64,000 bases of DNA from CAYZJR01 sp964503045 (GTDB taxonomy: Bacteria > Cyanobacteriota > Vampirovibrionia > Obscuribacterales > Obscuribacteraceae): contig CAZCZI010000019.1 in assembly GCA_964503045.1 (NCBI GenBank), positions 1-64,000 on the forward strand, in the 5' to 3' direction. The stretch's first letter is position 1. The number at the start of each line of letters is the position of its first letter. The position numbers and the translations under genes were made by a program. The notes beneath the pieces are model-generated. The model was not told the DNA's origin. It did not search any database and was given only the letters and a program-made list of their open reading frames with translations. Shown here piece after piece: positions 34,402 to 42,859 of the stretch.

Positions 34402-36735
34402 ATGTCTCACAGCCGCGACATCGCAGGCGAAGCCGCCGGCAACTGGCGTACGAACATTGGCTCAGACAGCAGCACAGAAACCGCTGCTGAAGCCAAAGAG
34501 AATATTTCTTTGTCTGCGCAGGTTTGGGATGAAATGCGCATGGTTCGCTGCAACGACAAGGCAGTAAAAGCGCCGCCGGACCAAGAGTTGCCGCAGGGTC
34601 CTCCGCCCTTGAAGGATGAGGACTACAAGTTGGTTCCGAAGGTTCATGTGGTGAAGGCTGGAGAAGTTCTCAATCGAATTACCCGAGAGCATCTCGGAGC
34701 CGGCGCAACCGAAGCCCAAGTGAAGCAGCATATGGCAGACATTGTCAGAGTCAACGGGCTTGTGTCTGCCGATGTCATCAAAGAAAAGCAAACTCTTAAA
34801 CTTCCTGGTGAAACCAAAGATGGTGGCTTCGCCGTCAAAGATGCGGCAGGCAATGTCAAAATCGCGTGGAAGAACGGCTCAATAAGAGAGAACAACGCCA
34901 ACGGCACCGGTTTCTCGAAGCAAATGCAGCCTGACGGAACCCTGGTCTCAACACACTGGGGACCGCGCCCTGGCGATCACTACAAGATTGAAAGCAAGGG
35001 TACTAACCAACCTGTCCTGACTGACGTGGCAGAGGAAACAAAGATTGTTCCATCTGCAGATGCGTCGTTTGAGACGATTAGGAAATCACTGTTGCAGCAT
35101 TCTCGCGAACTGATCAAAGACGAGCATCAAAGAACGAAGTTTGAGTTCGATATGAATCGTTTCGATCAGCGCGCACAAACAGCGGGTTTGTCGAGAGATG
35201 AAGTTAGAAAGACCTGCAATCAAATTGATCGGCTTCTTGTCGAGTCGCATCCAAAAGGTCCGCTAACAATGGATCAACGCATTCGAGTCGCCGAGCAAGT
35301 CATGTCGCAGTGCGCGCGTCCGACCTCTATAGATCAAGGAAACCACAATACATGTTCGGTGTCTTCAATTGAAGTTCGCACTTACAGCCTGTATCCATCG
35401 AGCGCTGCACGGATTGTTGCCGACTCAGCCTTAACAGGGACGTACACATCTGCAACCGGAATAACCGTCCACACAAATCCAAAACCGCGAACGGAGTCTT
35501 TTGAAAACCCGCCCAAAGACGGCGATCGCAGCCATGCCAGTCAGATCTTTCAAGTTGCGGCAGTCAATTTGCACTATGAGAAGGAGAACCAATCGACGAA
35601 GCCTCCGAAGCATTTGAGATATGTGCAGTTCGACAAGAGCACTCATGGGTCTTCAACTGGCGAGGGTGTATTCGACTACAAAGATGTGATTGCAGGCAAA
35701 GCGAAGAATCCAACGCTCGTGTACAGCCAACCTGAGCTATGGGACGATGAACTGGTCGAAGTAAGCAACGCGATCACAGGTCGCAACGAAACCGGATTTG
35801 TCATCGCCCACACAGGCGAAGGCAAAGACAGAAAAAATGTTGTTGGGCGTTTCGATAGTGTCGATGCCTTACGAGCTACCGTCGCCGATCTAAATCAAAA
35901 GCACATGCTGCCTGCATCAATCAGATTGCATTCAGGCAACGATCCCTTTTATACAGACTCTGATAATGGCGCCGCCGGCGGTTCTGGTGGATGGCACGAA
36001 GCGACGATTCTGAAGTACAACCCGCTCGATCCCAACTTTATCGAAGTCGATAACTCATGGGGCTCAAAGAGCGATCACAGAAAGACCGAGAAGATTTCAG
36101 TCTCCGATATGTATGCTGCCACTCGCGAAGCCGGAACTGCTGTGACAGTAGCGTTTCTCGAGCAAGCTGCCGCGAAAAGACGGGCAGATGGTCAATTCAA
36201 TCTGATTGCCGATCTCGAGTTATTGAGACAGAAAAAATTGTGCAGCTCGCTGTCATCGGAAGACTATGTGCGACAGCTAGAGTCTGATATGAAGGGTTTC
36301 AGAGATCATAATGGTGGAACAATCCCAGACGACGACAAAATCAAAAGAAAGGTCTCGCAGGTAACTTTGGCGACATTTACTGGAGACCAGATCGGCGAGT
36401 CACAGGTGAGAATTTTGCATGTTCGCGAGCAGGGGCATGTGATCACCCCGCAAGCTTACGAAGATGAGCTGTATAAAATTGCAATCGGGCTCTCGAAGAC
36501 TCAAGATGAATCTATTAAGACGGGCGTACCTTTGGCCGGCGCAGATGCGGCGAATTTCGATTCAACCTTAAATGCCGTGATTGACGTGATGGGTGACTTC
36601 GAAGCCCAAAGGCGCGATAACTTCATTAAACGCGTTCAAAAGGATGCGCCGACATTAAAACTTGAAAAGCCCGCGCCACCGCCGCCGGCACCCGCCAATG
36701 TCGATGCCGGTGCTGTACGAGATGCATCTAAATAG
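34402..36735 (+). CDS. LysM plus papain-like cysteine peptidase protein
   Basis: 777 residues, no signal peptide. LysM-like domain at about 81-135 (VHVVKAGEVLNRITREHLG...VNGL...KEKQTLKLP). A papain-fold catalytic set follows: Gln312 and Cys318 in DQGNHNTCSV, His532 in GGWHEATIL, Asn551 in VDNSWG. An insertion of about 200 residues lies between Cys and His. A long helical C-terminal region ends in a Pro/Ala-rich tail. The HxxA and DNSWG blocks are typical of C1/C39-like peptidases. No export signal is visible, so any secretion would need another route. Target unknown; a secreted lytic or toxin role is an inference. Confidence 0.75.
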   Translation: MSHSRDIAGEAAGNWRTNIGSDSSTETAAEAKENISLSAQVWDEMRMVRCNDKAVKAPPDQELPQGPPPLKDEDYKLVPKVHVVKAGEVLNRITREHLGAGATEAQVKQHMADIVRVNGLVSADVIKEKQTLKLPGETKDGGFAVKDAAGNVKIAWKNGSIRENNANGTGFSKQMQPDGTLVSTHWGPRPGDHYKIESKGTNQPVLTDVAEETKIVPSADASFETIRKSLLQHSRELIKDEHQRTKFEFDMNRFDQRAQTAGLSRDEVRKTCNQIDRLLVESHPKGPLTMDQRIRVAEQVMSQCARPTSIDQGNHNTCSVSSIEVRTYSLYPSSAARIVADSALTGTYTSATGITVHTNPKPRTESFENPPKDGDRSHASQIFQVAAVNLHYEKENQSTKPPKHLRYVQFDKSTHGSSTGEGVFDYKDVIAGKAKNPTLVYSQPELWDDELVEVSNAITGRNETGFVIAHTGEGKDRKNVVGRFDSVDALRATVADLNQKHMLPASIRLHSGNDPFYTDSDNGAAGGSGGWHEATILKYNPLDPNFIEVDNSWGSKSDHRKTEKISVSDMYAATREAGTAVTVAFLEQAAAKRRADGQFNLIADLELLRQKKLCSSLSSEDYVRQLESDMKGFRDHNGGTIPDDDKIKRKVSQVTLATFTGDQIGESQVRILHVREQGHVITPQAYEDELYKIAIGLSKTQDESIKTGVPLAGADAANFDSTLNAVIDVMGDFEAQRRDNFIKRVQKDAPTLKLEKPAPPPPAPANVDAGAVRDASK

Positions 36736-36752
36736 GTAGGGGCAACTTTTGT

Positions 36753-36800
36753 ATTTCGTCGATATCGCTGAAGTCCTCGAGTTTCATCGATAACCCCGAG
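36753..36800 (-). repeat. Dispersed intergenic element, short copy
   Basis: Minus-strand orientation. Palindrome at 36755-36772 and the GGGGTTATCGATGAAAC part at 36781-36797 are intact; the AAATCCG half is missing. Lies between the cysteine-peptidase and kinase genes. Confidence 0.85.
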
Positions 36801-36871
36801 TGGCGTCAAAGAGTGACGTAGTGGCGTTTTGAGGGAATAAGGTAGGTACCACCCGCTTAGGAGAAATCCTC

Positions 36872-39289
36872 GTGTCTCCAGGCGACCCGCTAAAAAGCCC
36901 AGTTTCTCAGAAAGATAGCCTTTCCCAAGGCGTTTGTCCGGCGTGCAAAAAGGCGATTCGCCGTGTGCGCAAGGGGTCGTTTACTTCTTGGGTGTTTAGC
37001 TCGGCTATGTGTTCTTGCGACTCCAATGCGACGTCACTTTTGGGTAGAACCGTCGAACGAGAGTCCGATAAGCAAACCGATGCTGCAATACTGCGGTCGA
37101 CTTTGGAATTGGCCGACGATCAAGTACCAGAGATGGTCAAATACGAGGTCATTGAGTTTATTGGTAGAGGCGGTATGGGTTCTGTTTATCGAGCCAAGGC
37201 CAAAGAAAATGGTGAGCAGTTTGCCATTAAGGTTCTCCGCCAAGAGTTTGTAAGAGATCCAATCGCCGTTAAGCGGTTCGAGCAGGAAGCGACTGCAGCG
37301 TCTAAGTTGAGCCACCCAAACTTGGCGGCGGTTTTTGGTCACGACCGCACTGTCGCAGGTGCTCCATATATCATCATGGAATACTTGAACGGCAGAAGTC
37401 TCGCCGCCGTGTTGCGTGAAGAGGGGAAACTTAGCTTTCATAGAAGCCTGAACATGTTCATTCAAGTGTGCGACGCTCTTTCATACGCGCACCAACAGGG
37501 TGTAATTCACCGCGATGTCACTCCAGGAAACATAATTTTGACTGCCACCGAAGATGGTGAAGAGATCGCAAGGGTTGTCGATTTCGGGATTGCAAAAGTG
37601 CACAACGATTTGCGTGCGACTCAGGAAATGACAGAGACGGGATCTGTCTTAGGAAGCCCATCTTACATGAGTCCGGAACAATGCTTGGCGCTAAATCTAG
37701 ACGCACGGTCAGACATCTATTCACTCGGTTGTGTCATTTATGAGACCGTTACCGGCCACGTCTTGTTTGATGGTGAAAATCCAGTGCAGATTATTGCAAG
37801 ACATCTCAATGACGATCCAAGTTCAGTGAGAAAGTCCACGGAAGTGCCAGGGCCGCTCCTGGCGGTTATCGCCACGTGTCTGCAACGAGATGCAAGCAAA
37901 CGGTACGACACCATCAATGAGCTCAGAGTTGATCTGCAGAGGTTGAAGGAAGGAAAAGAACCTGAGTTTTGCCAGCTGTCAGATACTCAAATTGAAGAGT
38001 GGTCGAAGAAGAAACCCGTCGCCTTTACGATTGTTGGATTGATTGCGTTTATTGGTGTTTCAGTTGTGTTTGCGGTGTTTCCACAAGCAGATTTGTTCAA
38101 ACTTCTGGCGATATGCGCAACAGTTGTTTCGATTGGAGCAATGGGATATGCAGGATCTCGGTTGAGCAAAACCGTACTTGGCTGTTCACTGAGAATGTTG
38201 AGACTAATCGACATCGTGGCTGTTTGCATGTTTGTCGGCTTACTATGCGGGTTTCTGATTGTTATTGCTTACTGTTTGACTGTTCTTTTTGGCTTGCCAA
38301 TTTCAATTCTTGATTCGGCAAAAACCTATGCACCGAATGCGATACTGGGTATCGTTTATCTCATTTTGTATTTGGCAATGCGAAATGTTCGTTTTGCTCA
38401 GCATAGTTTGCTCAGCGAAAAATGGAACACGAAATTGTCGCGAATCCTAGTCCTGCTCGTCTGTTCCTGTCTTTCATTCTTTGCTATGCAGCGAGCTGTC
38501 GGTGCGGTTGTTGACCGAGTCAATCCGACCGCTATCGAAAAGAACATGTACAACGACTATGAAATTGCGACGTTGACAAAGTTAATCGATAAACGCAAAG
38601 CTATGTCGTTTAACTTGCAATCGAATCTTGTCGACGAACTGCGATTTGTGCGGGCGAAACTGTTGTTGGAGAAAGGCGAAGATCGAGCTTGCCTAGACGA
38701 TCTTAATCAAATTGTCGGCGGGCAATCTGCATTCAAGCAAATGGCGCTGGCAGATCGCTCGATGATGTTCTTTTGCGTGGGTGACTTTGACGCTGCGCAA
38801 ACTGATGCGCTCAGTATTTTGAAAACTGTTCCCGAGGATCGCCAGGCAATATTGATGCTAGGATTGGTTTCGCTTGCAAACCGGGATGCACAGAAGGCTT
38901 CTGAGTACTTCGATGCAGCACAAAAGCAAAAGATCACTCCGAATATTTTGATTTTGCGGAGCTTCGCGGCTCGTATTCAAGGCAAGAACGACGAGGCGTC
39001 CGCACTAGTTGCCGATGCGATAACTCGTACTCCGCAAGACTTTGCAGCGCAGTACCTTGCAGGAAAAGTGACCGCCGAGCAATTGCTTGCATCAGATAAA
39101 AATCTAGAAGTGAGACACACGGTCTTCCTTGGTTGGGATCTCGTTCTCAAAGGAAAGTCTCAAGGGGCGGAGTATTTGAAATCAATTGTGACGAGGCGAA
39201 CTACACCAGGTGCTTCAGCCTGGGAAGATGTCTTTTGGTGTGGGCTGGCACGTGCAGGTTTAAATCAAGTTCCGGCGTCACATAAGTGA
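36872..39289 (+). CDS. Serine/threonine kinase with Cys-rich N-terminus, TM region and repeat tail
   Basis: 805 residues, GTG start with AGGAG upstream. Cys-rich preface (CPACKK at 22-27, WVF, CSC at 47-49) as in the fragment at 1-484. Kinase domain about 92-360: GRGGMGSVY, Lys120 (FAIKVL), HRDVTPGN at 213-220 with Thr217 in place of the usual Lys, and D237FG. Several membrane helices at about 375-550, then a helical TPR-like tail (SMMFFCVGDFDAAQTDALSILK, LGLVSLANRDAQKASEYFDAA). HRDxTP/SPxN kinases are known and often active. Substrate unknown. The stop converges with the pseudokinase gene. Confidence 0.9.
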   Translation: MSPGDPLKSPVSQKDSLSQGVCPACKKAIRRVRKGSFTSWVFSSAMCSCDSNATSLLGRTVERESDKQTDAAILRSTLELADDQVPEMVKYEVIEFIGRGGMGSVYRAKAKENGEQFAIKVLRQEFVRDPIAVKRFEQEATAASKLSHPNLAAVFGHDRTVAGAPYIIMEYLNGRSLAAVLREEGKLSFHRSLNMFIQVCDALSYAHQQGVIHRDVTPGNIILTATEDGEEIARVVDFGIAKVHNDLRATQEMTETGSVLGSPSYMSPEQCLALNLDARSDIYSLGCVIYETVTGHVLFDGENPVQIIARHLNDDPSSVRKSTEVPGPLLAVIATCLQRDASKRYDTINELRVDLQRLKEGKEPEFCQLSDTQIEEWSKKKPVAFTIVGLIAFIGVSVVFAVFPQADLFKLLAICATVVSIGAMGYAGSRLSKTVLGCSLRMLRLIDIVAVCMFVGLLCGFLIVIAYCLTVLFGLPISILDSAKTYAPNAILGIVYLILYLAMRNVRFAQHSLLSEKWNTKLSRILVLLVCSCLSFFAMQRAVGAVVDRVNPTAIEKNMYNDYEIATLTKLIDKRKAMSFNLQSNLVDELRFVRAKLLLEKGEDRACLDDLNQIVGGQSAFKQMALADRSMMFFCVGDFDAAQTDALSILKTVPEDRQAILMLGLVSLANRDAQKASEYFDAAQKQKITPNILILRSFAARIQGKNDEASALVADAITRTPQDFAAQYLAGKVTAEQLLASDKNLEVRHTVFLGWDLVLKGKSQGAEYLKSIVTRRTTPGASAWEDVFWCGLARAGLNQVPASHK

Positions 39290-39303
39290 AACTTTTCCAC
39301 TAG

Positions 39304-40215
39304 TCAGATAGCGGACAGTAGTTCCAACTTGAGCTGTGCGAAGTTTTTCTGTCTAATGGCAGGATCTTTTGCTAGGGCTCTCAAGACAAGCGCCTCCAAC
39401 GTCGTTGGCACTTCGTCGGCCGGCTCAAATGAAGGCAGCGGGCCACCATATTGCTTTTGCATCATGTCAATAATCGTCTCGCCCGTATAAACAGGCCGTC
39501 CCGATAGACATTCGAACATCATGCATCCAACTGCATATATTACCGAATGAGTACCGAAGTTAGATCCGATGCATAGTTCTGGACTCCAATACTTAATGCA
39601 CTCTTGTCCCCAACTCGCGATCAGTTCGGGTCTGTCCAGCCCATCAAAGTAGAGCCTGTCCATCCAAGCGTCCAGCAAACACACACTCTCTTGCCGGCTG
39701 TTAAAGATGATTTTCTCAGGTCTCAACGCAGTTTGAAAACCGCCAAACGTAAGCCCTTGATCGTGGCAGGATGAAAGAGCATCGCAGATCAACGAGAAAC
39801 GAGTAACTATCTCCTGAGGTGGGAGTCTTCTATTATTCATTACGGTTCGCAAGGAACTGCCTGGTATGAAATCGCGCACTACGTATGGTATCGTGAACTC
39901 CATTCCGGTCATGCCGAAATCGATAAGTGGTACTATGGGTAACTCGAATCGCATGGCGATACGAGCTTGCTCTTCGAATTCGCGCTGGCGGTGCTCAGCT
40001 TGCTTGATGGGCATTCCAAGTTCGGATCTGCTCGCTAATGCGAATGGTTTTAAGAGCTTGATCTTTCTGTCGGGGTCGGAGATTTCCCACACCTTCATCA
40101 GTGGCCCAAATGAAAACCCTGACCAATTGAACTCTTCTATCTCCAAGACTCTGTACTTCGAATCGAAAATCTCTTCGTTAGCTTTCGGAGGATGCCATGT
40201 CAGTTCTTCAAGCAT
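39304..40215 (-). CDS. Pseudokinase
   Basis: 303 residues with a kinase-like fold (IPYVVRDFIPGSSLRTVMN, ICDALSSCHDQGL, YAVGCMMFECLSGRPVYTGE, RALAKDPAIR). Catalytic residues are lost: the HRDxKPxN loop reads QTALRPEK (catalytic Asp replaced by Ala163, Asn by Lys168), DFG reads DAW (182-184), and no glycine-rich loop is present. Not expected to transfer phosphate. Third gene of a minus-strand operon with the TPR and membrane protein genes (15 bp after the TPR stop). It ends 14 bp from the active kinase gene on the opposite strand, so it may modulate that kinase. Confidence 0.85.
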   Translation of the reverse strand: MLEELTWHPPKANEEIFDSKYRVLEIEEFNWSGFSFGPLMKVWEISDPDRKIKLLKPFALASRSELGMPIKQAEHRQREFEEQARIAMRFELPIVPLIDFGMTGMEFTIPYVVRDFIPGSSLRTVMNNRRLPPQEIVTRFSLICDALSSCHDQGLTFGGFQTALRPEKIIFNSRQESVCLLDAWMDRLYFDGLDRPELIASWGQECIKYWSPELCIGSNFGTHSVIYAVGCMMFECLSGRPVYTGETIIDMMQKQYGGPLPSFEPADEVPTTLEALVLRALAKDPAIRQKNFAQLKLELLSAI

Positions 40216-40230
40216 TTGATCATCCTTTAT

Positions 40231-41034
40231 CTATGTTCTTTGTCTATGTTGCGATGCAAAAAGCATACGGAGCTGTTGCGCTTGCTTGAATCGAGTTTCT
40301 GCTCCGGAAGTGTCACCGCGTTTTTTTAACAGATCTGTGTAATCGAGCAGCACCAAGTATAGATCTCTTGCTGGATAAGTCTGCGCTTTTACTTCGTCGA
40401 TAAGTCCGTCGGATGGAACTTCGTAGATTTCCAGAACTCTCTTGAGAAGCCGTTCTGAGTCATCTAGTCTTCCTTGTGCCAGCAACATGTGTGCGAACGC
40501 AGCAAAGACGCTTGCCGTTTCCCGTGAGCCTGCTACCGTAGTTGGTGTCTCGATTATGTTGTCGACGAAATAGCGGTTGGGTTTGATTTCACCGTTGACA
40601 GAAAATGCGGTGCCTGGTCTAACGGCAACAACCATGGCTTGCCGTAAGTAATATTCTGCTTCCGGATATTTTTCCTGTTGCATGAGAATAGAACTCAAGG
40701 AAAGCAGCGGTGCAAGAATCTGCGGCGATGCAGGTGCTGTTGTGTGAATTGCAGTTTCTAATGCGCGGCGCGCTGTCAGTTCTGCCTCAGGGATTTTGCC
40801 AGTTTCTGATTGAAACTTCGCCAATGCACACATTGCGTTGATCGCATTTTCCGGTTTGTCGGCGTCGTTCTGCGCTTTCGAAACTGCTTGCTGAAGCTCT
40901 TGTTCGCGTGTCTCGTTTTCTGCTTGATATGCAGTTGCGGCACTGATGAAAGCAGAGGCAAGAAGGGTTATTGCCAATGCAACAAAGCCAATGAACTTCG
41001 CCGGCTCCAAGAAATTACTTCTCCAGCTTGGCAA
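40231..41034 (-). CDS. Membrane-anchored TPR protein
   Basis: 267 residues. One N-terminal membrane segment (FIGFVALAITLLASAFISAATA), then kinesin-light-chain-type TPRs (AMCALAKFQSETGKIPEAELTARRAL, LSLSSILMQQEKYPEAEYYLRQAM, AFAHMLLAQGRLDDSERLLKRVLEIYE). Its start overlaps the preceding membrane protein gene by 20 bp and it is followed 15 bp later by the pseudokinase: a tight three-gene operon. Confidence 0.82.
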   Translation of the reverse strand: MPSWRSNFLEPAKFIGFVALAITLLASAFISAATAYQAENETREQELQQAVSKAQNDADKPENAINAMCALAKFQSETGKIPEAELTARRALETAIHTTAPASPQILAPLLSLSSILMQQEKYPEAEYYLRQAMVVAVRPGTAFSVNGEIKPNRYFVDNIIETPTTVAGSRETASVFAAFAHMLLAQGRLDDSERLLKRVLEIYEVPSDGLIDEVKAQTYPARDLYLVLLDYTDLLKKRGDTSGAETRFKQAQQLRMLFASQHRQRT

Positions 41035-41659
41035 TGTTTCGTTCGAACTTCAATACAATTGCCACACCGAGAGCGCAGAATACAGCGGCGGCGCCGTAGA
41101 TCATCGAGACTTGGATGTTCCAGGGAAGCAAGCCTCGTTCGATCATTCTTCCGGCTGTGTAAACCATAGCGCCGACGAACATTGTCATCCAGGACATCCA
41201 CCACACTGTCAAAAGTTTTGATGGTTTGCTTTCGGGCAATGCGCGAAACATCAAGGAGTTGATCACGCTGTGTGGAAGCACAAGTTGTTTAAGTGGAACG
41301 AAAAATGCCATCGCTGCAAGTCTTTCCGAAAACGGCAATTCAAGGTCGGATACGCGTTTGACGCGTTTGGTGCTTTCGAAAAGCCACAACGGAAAGAGCA
41401 CTGCCAGGAATCCAAAAATTTCCCAGCCGAGAATTCCGACTACTGGTTCGGACAAACCAGGAAGAACATCGAGATGGAAGAAATATCTATTTGCGAAATG
41501 ACGAACACCCGGCAGCATCGATTGCAGAGTCTCGTTTTGGATAACAGCCGAGAAGGAAATGCAATCAATCATCCAGAGGAGGCTAAGCGGCGCTCCAACT
41601 GTCAAAACTGTGACCAGGGCTACCTTGAGCAAGCGGTTATAAGGAATTGGTGCGGTCAT
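41015..41659 (-). CDS. Membrane protein, DUF4328-like
   Basis: About 214 residues from ATG 41659 (MTAPIPYNRLL); the longest frame starts at 41755 with an unlikely polar leader. Five or so hydrophobic segments. The block AAMAFFVPLKQLVLPHSVINSLMFRAL then LLTVWWMSWMTMF resembles DUF4328 (FxPxxNLxxPxxVxxxLW... WW..W). Function unknown; first gene of the pseudokinase operon. Confidence 0.65.
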   Translation of the reverse strand: MTAPIPYNRLLKVALVTVLTVGAPLSLLWMIDCISFSAVIQNETLQSMLPGVRHFANRYFFHLDVLPGLSEPVVGILGWEIFGFLAVLFPLWLFESTKRVKRVSDLELPFSERLAAMAFFVPLKQLVLPHSVINSLMFRALPESKPSKLLTVWWMSWMTMFVGAMVYTAGRMIERGLLPWNIQVSMIYGAAAVFCALGVAIVLKFERNIAKLEK

Positions 41660-41816
41660 TTTTCTATAAGCCTCAAGAGGTTCGAAACATACTACGCACG
41701 GGGTGTCGGAATTAGGAGACATCCGCAATGGGAGACCCTGAATTCTCGTTCTCATTTATTGTAGGACTATCTTGAATTCTTCGCTTAAGGGCACACTTTG
41801 CGGTCACCTAAAAGTA

Positions 41817-42581
41817 ATGGGATACTTATTCCAAATGACTAACTTTCAGGTACAGTCCGTTCTTCTCTTTTCCGCGCTCCTACTAAGTTGTAGAGCCGGT
41901 TTCGGCGCTGAGAGCTGCTGGCATTTAGTTCAGAACACCGGCGGGTCCGGCAAGCATGATGTGTATTTGACGGAAAAGGCGATTCGAGTCAATTCGTTCA
42001 GTTCTGGAATTATCACAATCGCCAAAGCACCTGATTGGCGGATCGATCGCTACAATAAGCACAGAAAACTGCAATTTAGCTGCGAATTCAAGACGTGGAT
42101 GATGCGCGATATGTCTGGGTTCTTCAATGAGTTTTTCGGCAAGTGGCAAACATGGAAACGAATGCCATCATCAAAGCTGATTTGCGGGCAGCCGGTGACG
42201 ATCTATGAGTGGAAGTCGAAGCACAAGAAACCGCCAAAGAAAGCGCCTTCCTCAAGGACTTTGATTGCACTCTACGAAGCTATCGAAGATAACAAGTCGC
42301 ACACTTTTTATGTATGGAACCAGCCTCAATTTCAAAAACAAGCACAAATTTTAGCGACACTATATGCGATGCCAGATCCTCCGGGGATCGTATTGGGAAA
42401 TGATGTCACCGTATTTAGTGACCGAATCCGGCGTCACATCGTTATCACATCGGAAGTGAGCATAGTGGAGCAACCAAAAGGAATCTTCGACAAGCCCGAG
42501 GGGTATAAGGTCACGGACAAGTACGCTGAGTTCTTGCTTAAACCCCAGGACGAGGTGTTTATGCAGCTGTTTGGACAATAG
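41817..42581 (+). CDS. Secreted hypothetical protein (possible lipoprotein)
   Basis: About 255 residues. Start taken at ATG 41817; ATG 41835 gives a tighter signal peptide (VQSVLLFSALLLSCRAGFGA). LLLSC could be a weak lipobox. Mature part is beta-rich with YEWKSKHKKPPKKAPSSRT, a lysine/proline insertion, and LYAMPDPPGIVLGNDVTVF. Two Cys in the mature protein (FSCEF and LICGQ). No family recognised; upstream of a dispersed element copy. Confidence 0.6.
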   Translation: MGYLFQMTNFQVQSVLLFSALLLSCRAGFGAESCWHLVQNTGGSGKHDVYLTEKAIRVNSFSSGIITIAKAPDWRIDRYNKHRKLQFSCEFKTWMMRDMSGFFNEFFGKWQTWKRMPSSKLICGQPVTIYEWKSKHKKPPKKAPSSRTLIALYEAIEDNKSHTFYVWNQPQFQKQAQILATLYAMPDPPGIVLGNDVTVFSDRIRRHIVITSEVSIVEQPKGIFDKPEGYKVTDKYAEFLLKPQDEVFMQLFGQ

Positions 42582-42605
42582 TGTCGGGCAACGGACAGCG
42601 GGACA

Positions 42606-42694
42606 GGGTCAAATCCGGAACCTCTGGCGGTGCAAGGCAAAAGGGATTTTGGGGTTATCGATGAACGCTGCGGATTTCAGCGATATCGACGAAA
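42606..42694 (+). repeat. Dispersed intergenic element, full copy
   Basis: Full 89-bp copy: GGGTCAAATCCGG at the left, AAGGCAAAAGGGATTTTGGG, GTTATCGATGAAC, then palindrome TTCAGCGATATCGACGAA at 42676-42693. Near identical to the minus-strand copy at 57804-57892. Lies 166 bp upstream of the 1743-residue protein gene, in the same orientation. Confidence 0.9.
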
Positions 42695-42859
42695 TTGATC
42701 GCTTCGGACCAGGCTATTTAGCACTTAACAGGGCCATTTGGCCTGATCGCTCATTTCGTAGTTCCCCCAATGACATCGTAGGGGAAGAGAAATATATTAA
42801 GGCCTTCCTTTACCGCCCACCATCCTGCAACAACCCCACTTGAGGTTGCATATCGCTGC

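Noticed and set aside
42571..42843. ORFs running through the dispersed element (also 57710-57922 and 26649-26960) with the shared peptide GLSMxxxxFSDIDEI
   Set aside because: The similarity follows the DNA element, the frames have no common start or stop, and flanks are unrelated; the DNA palindrome is the better explanation.
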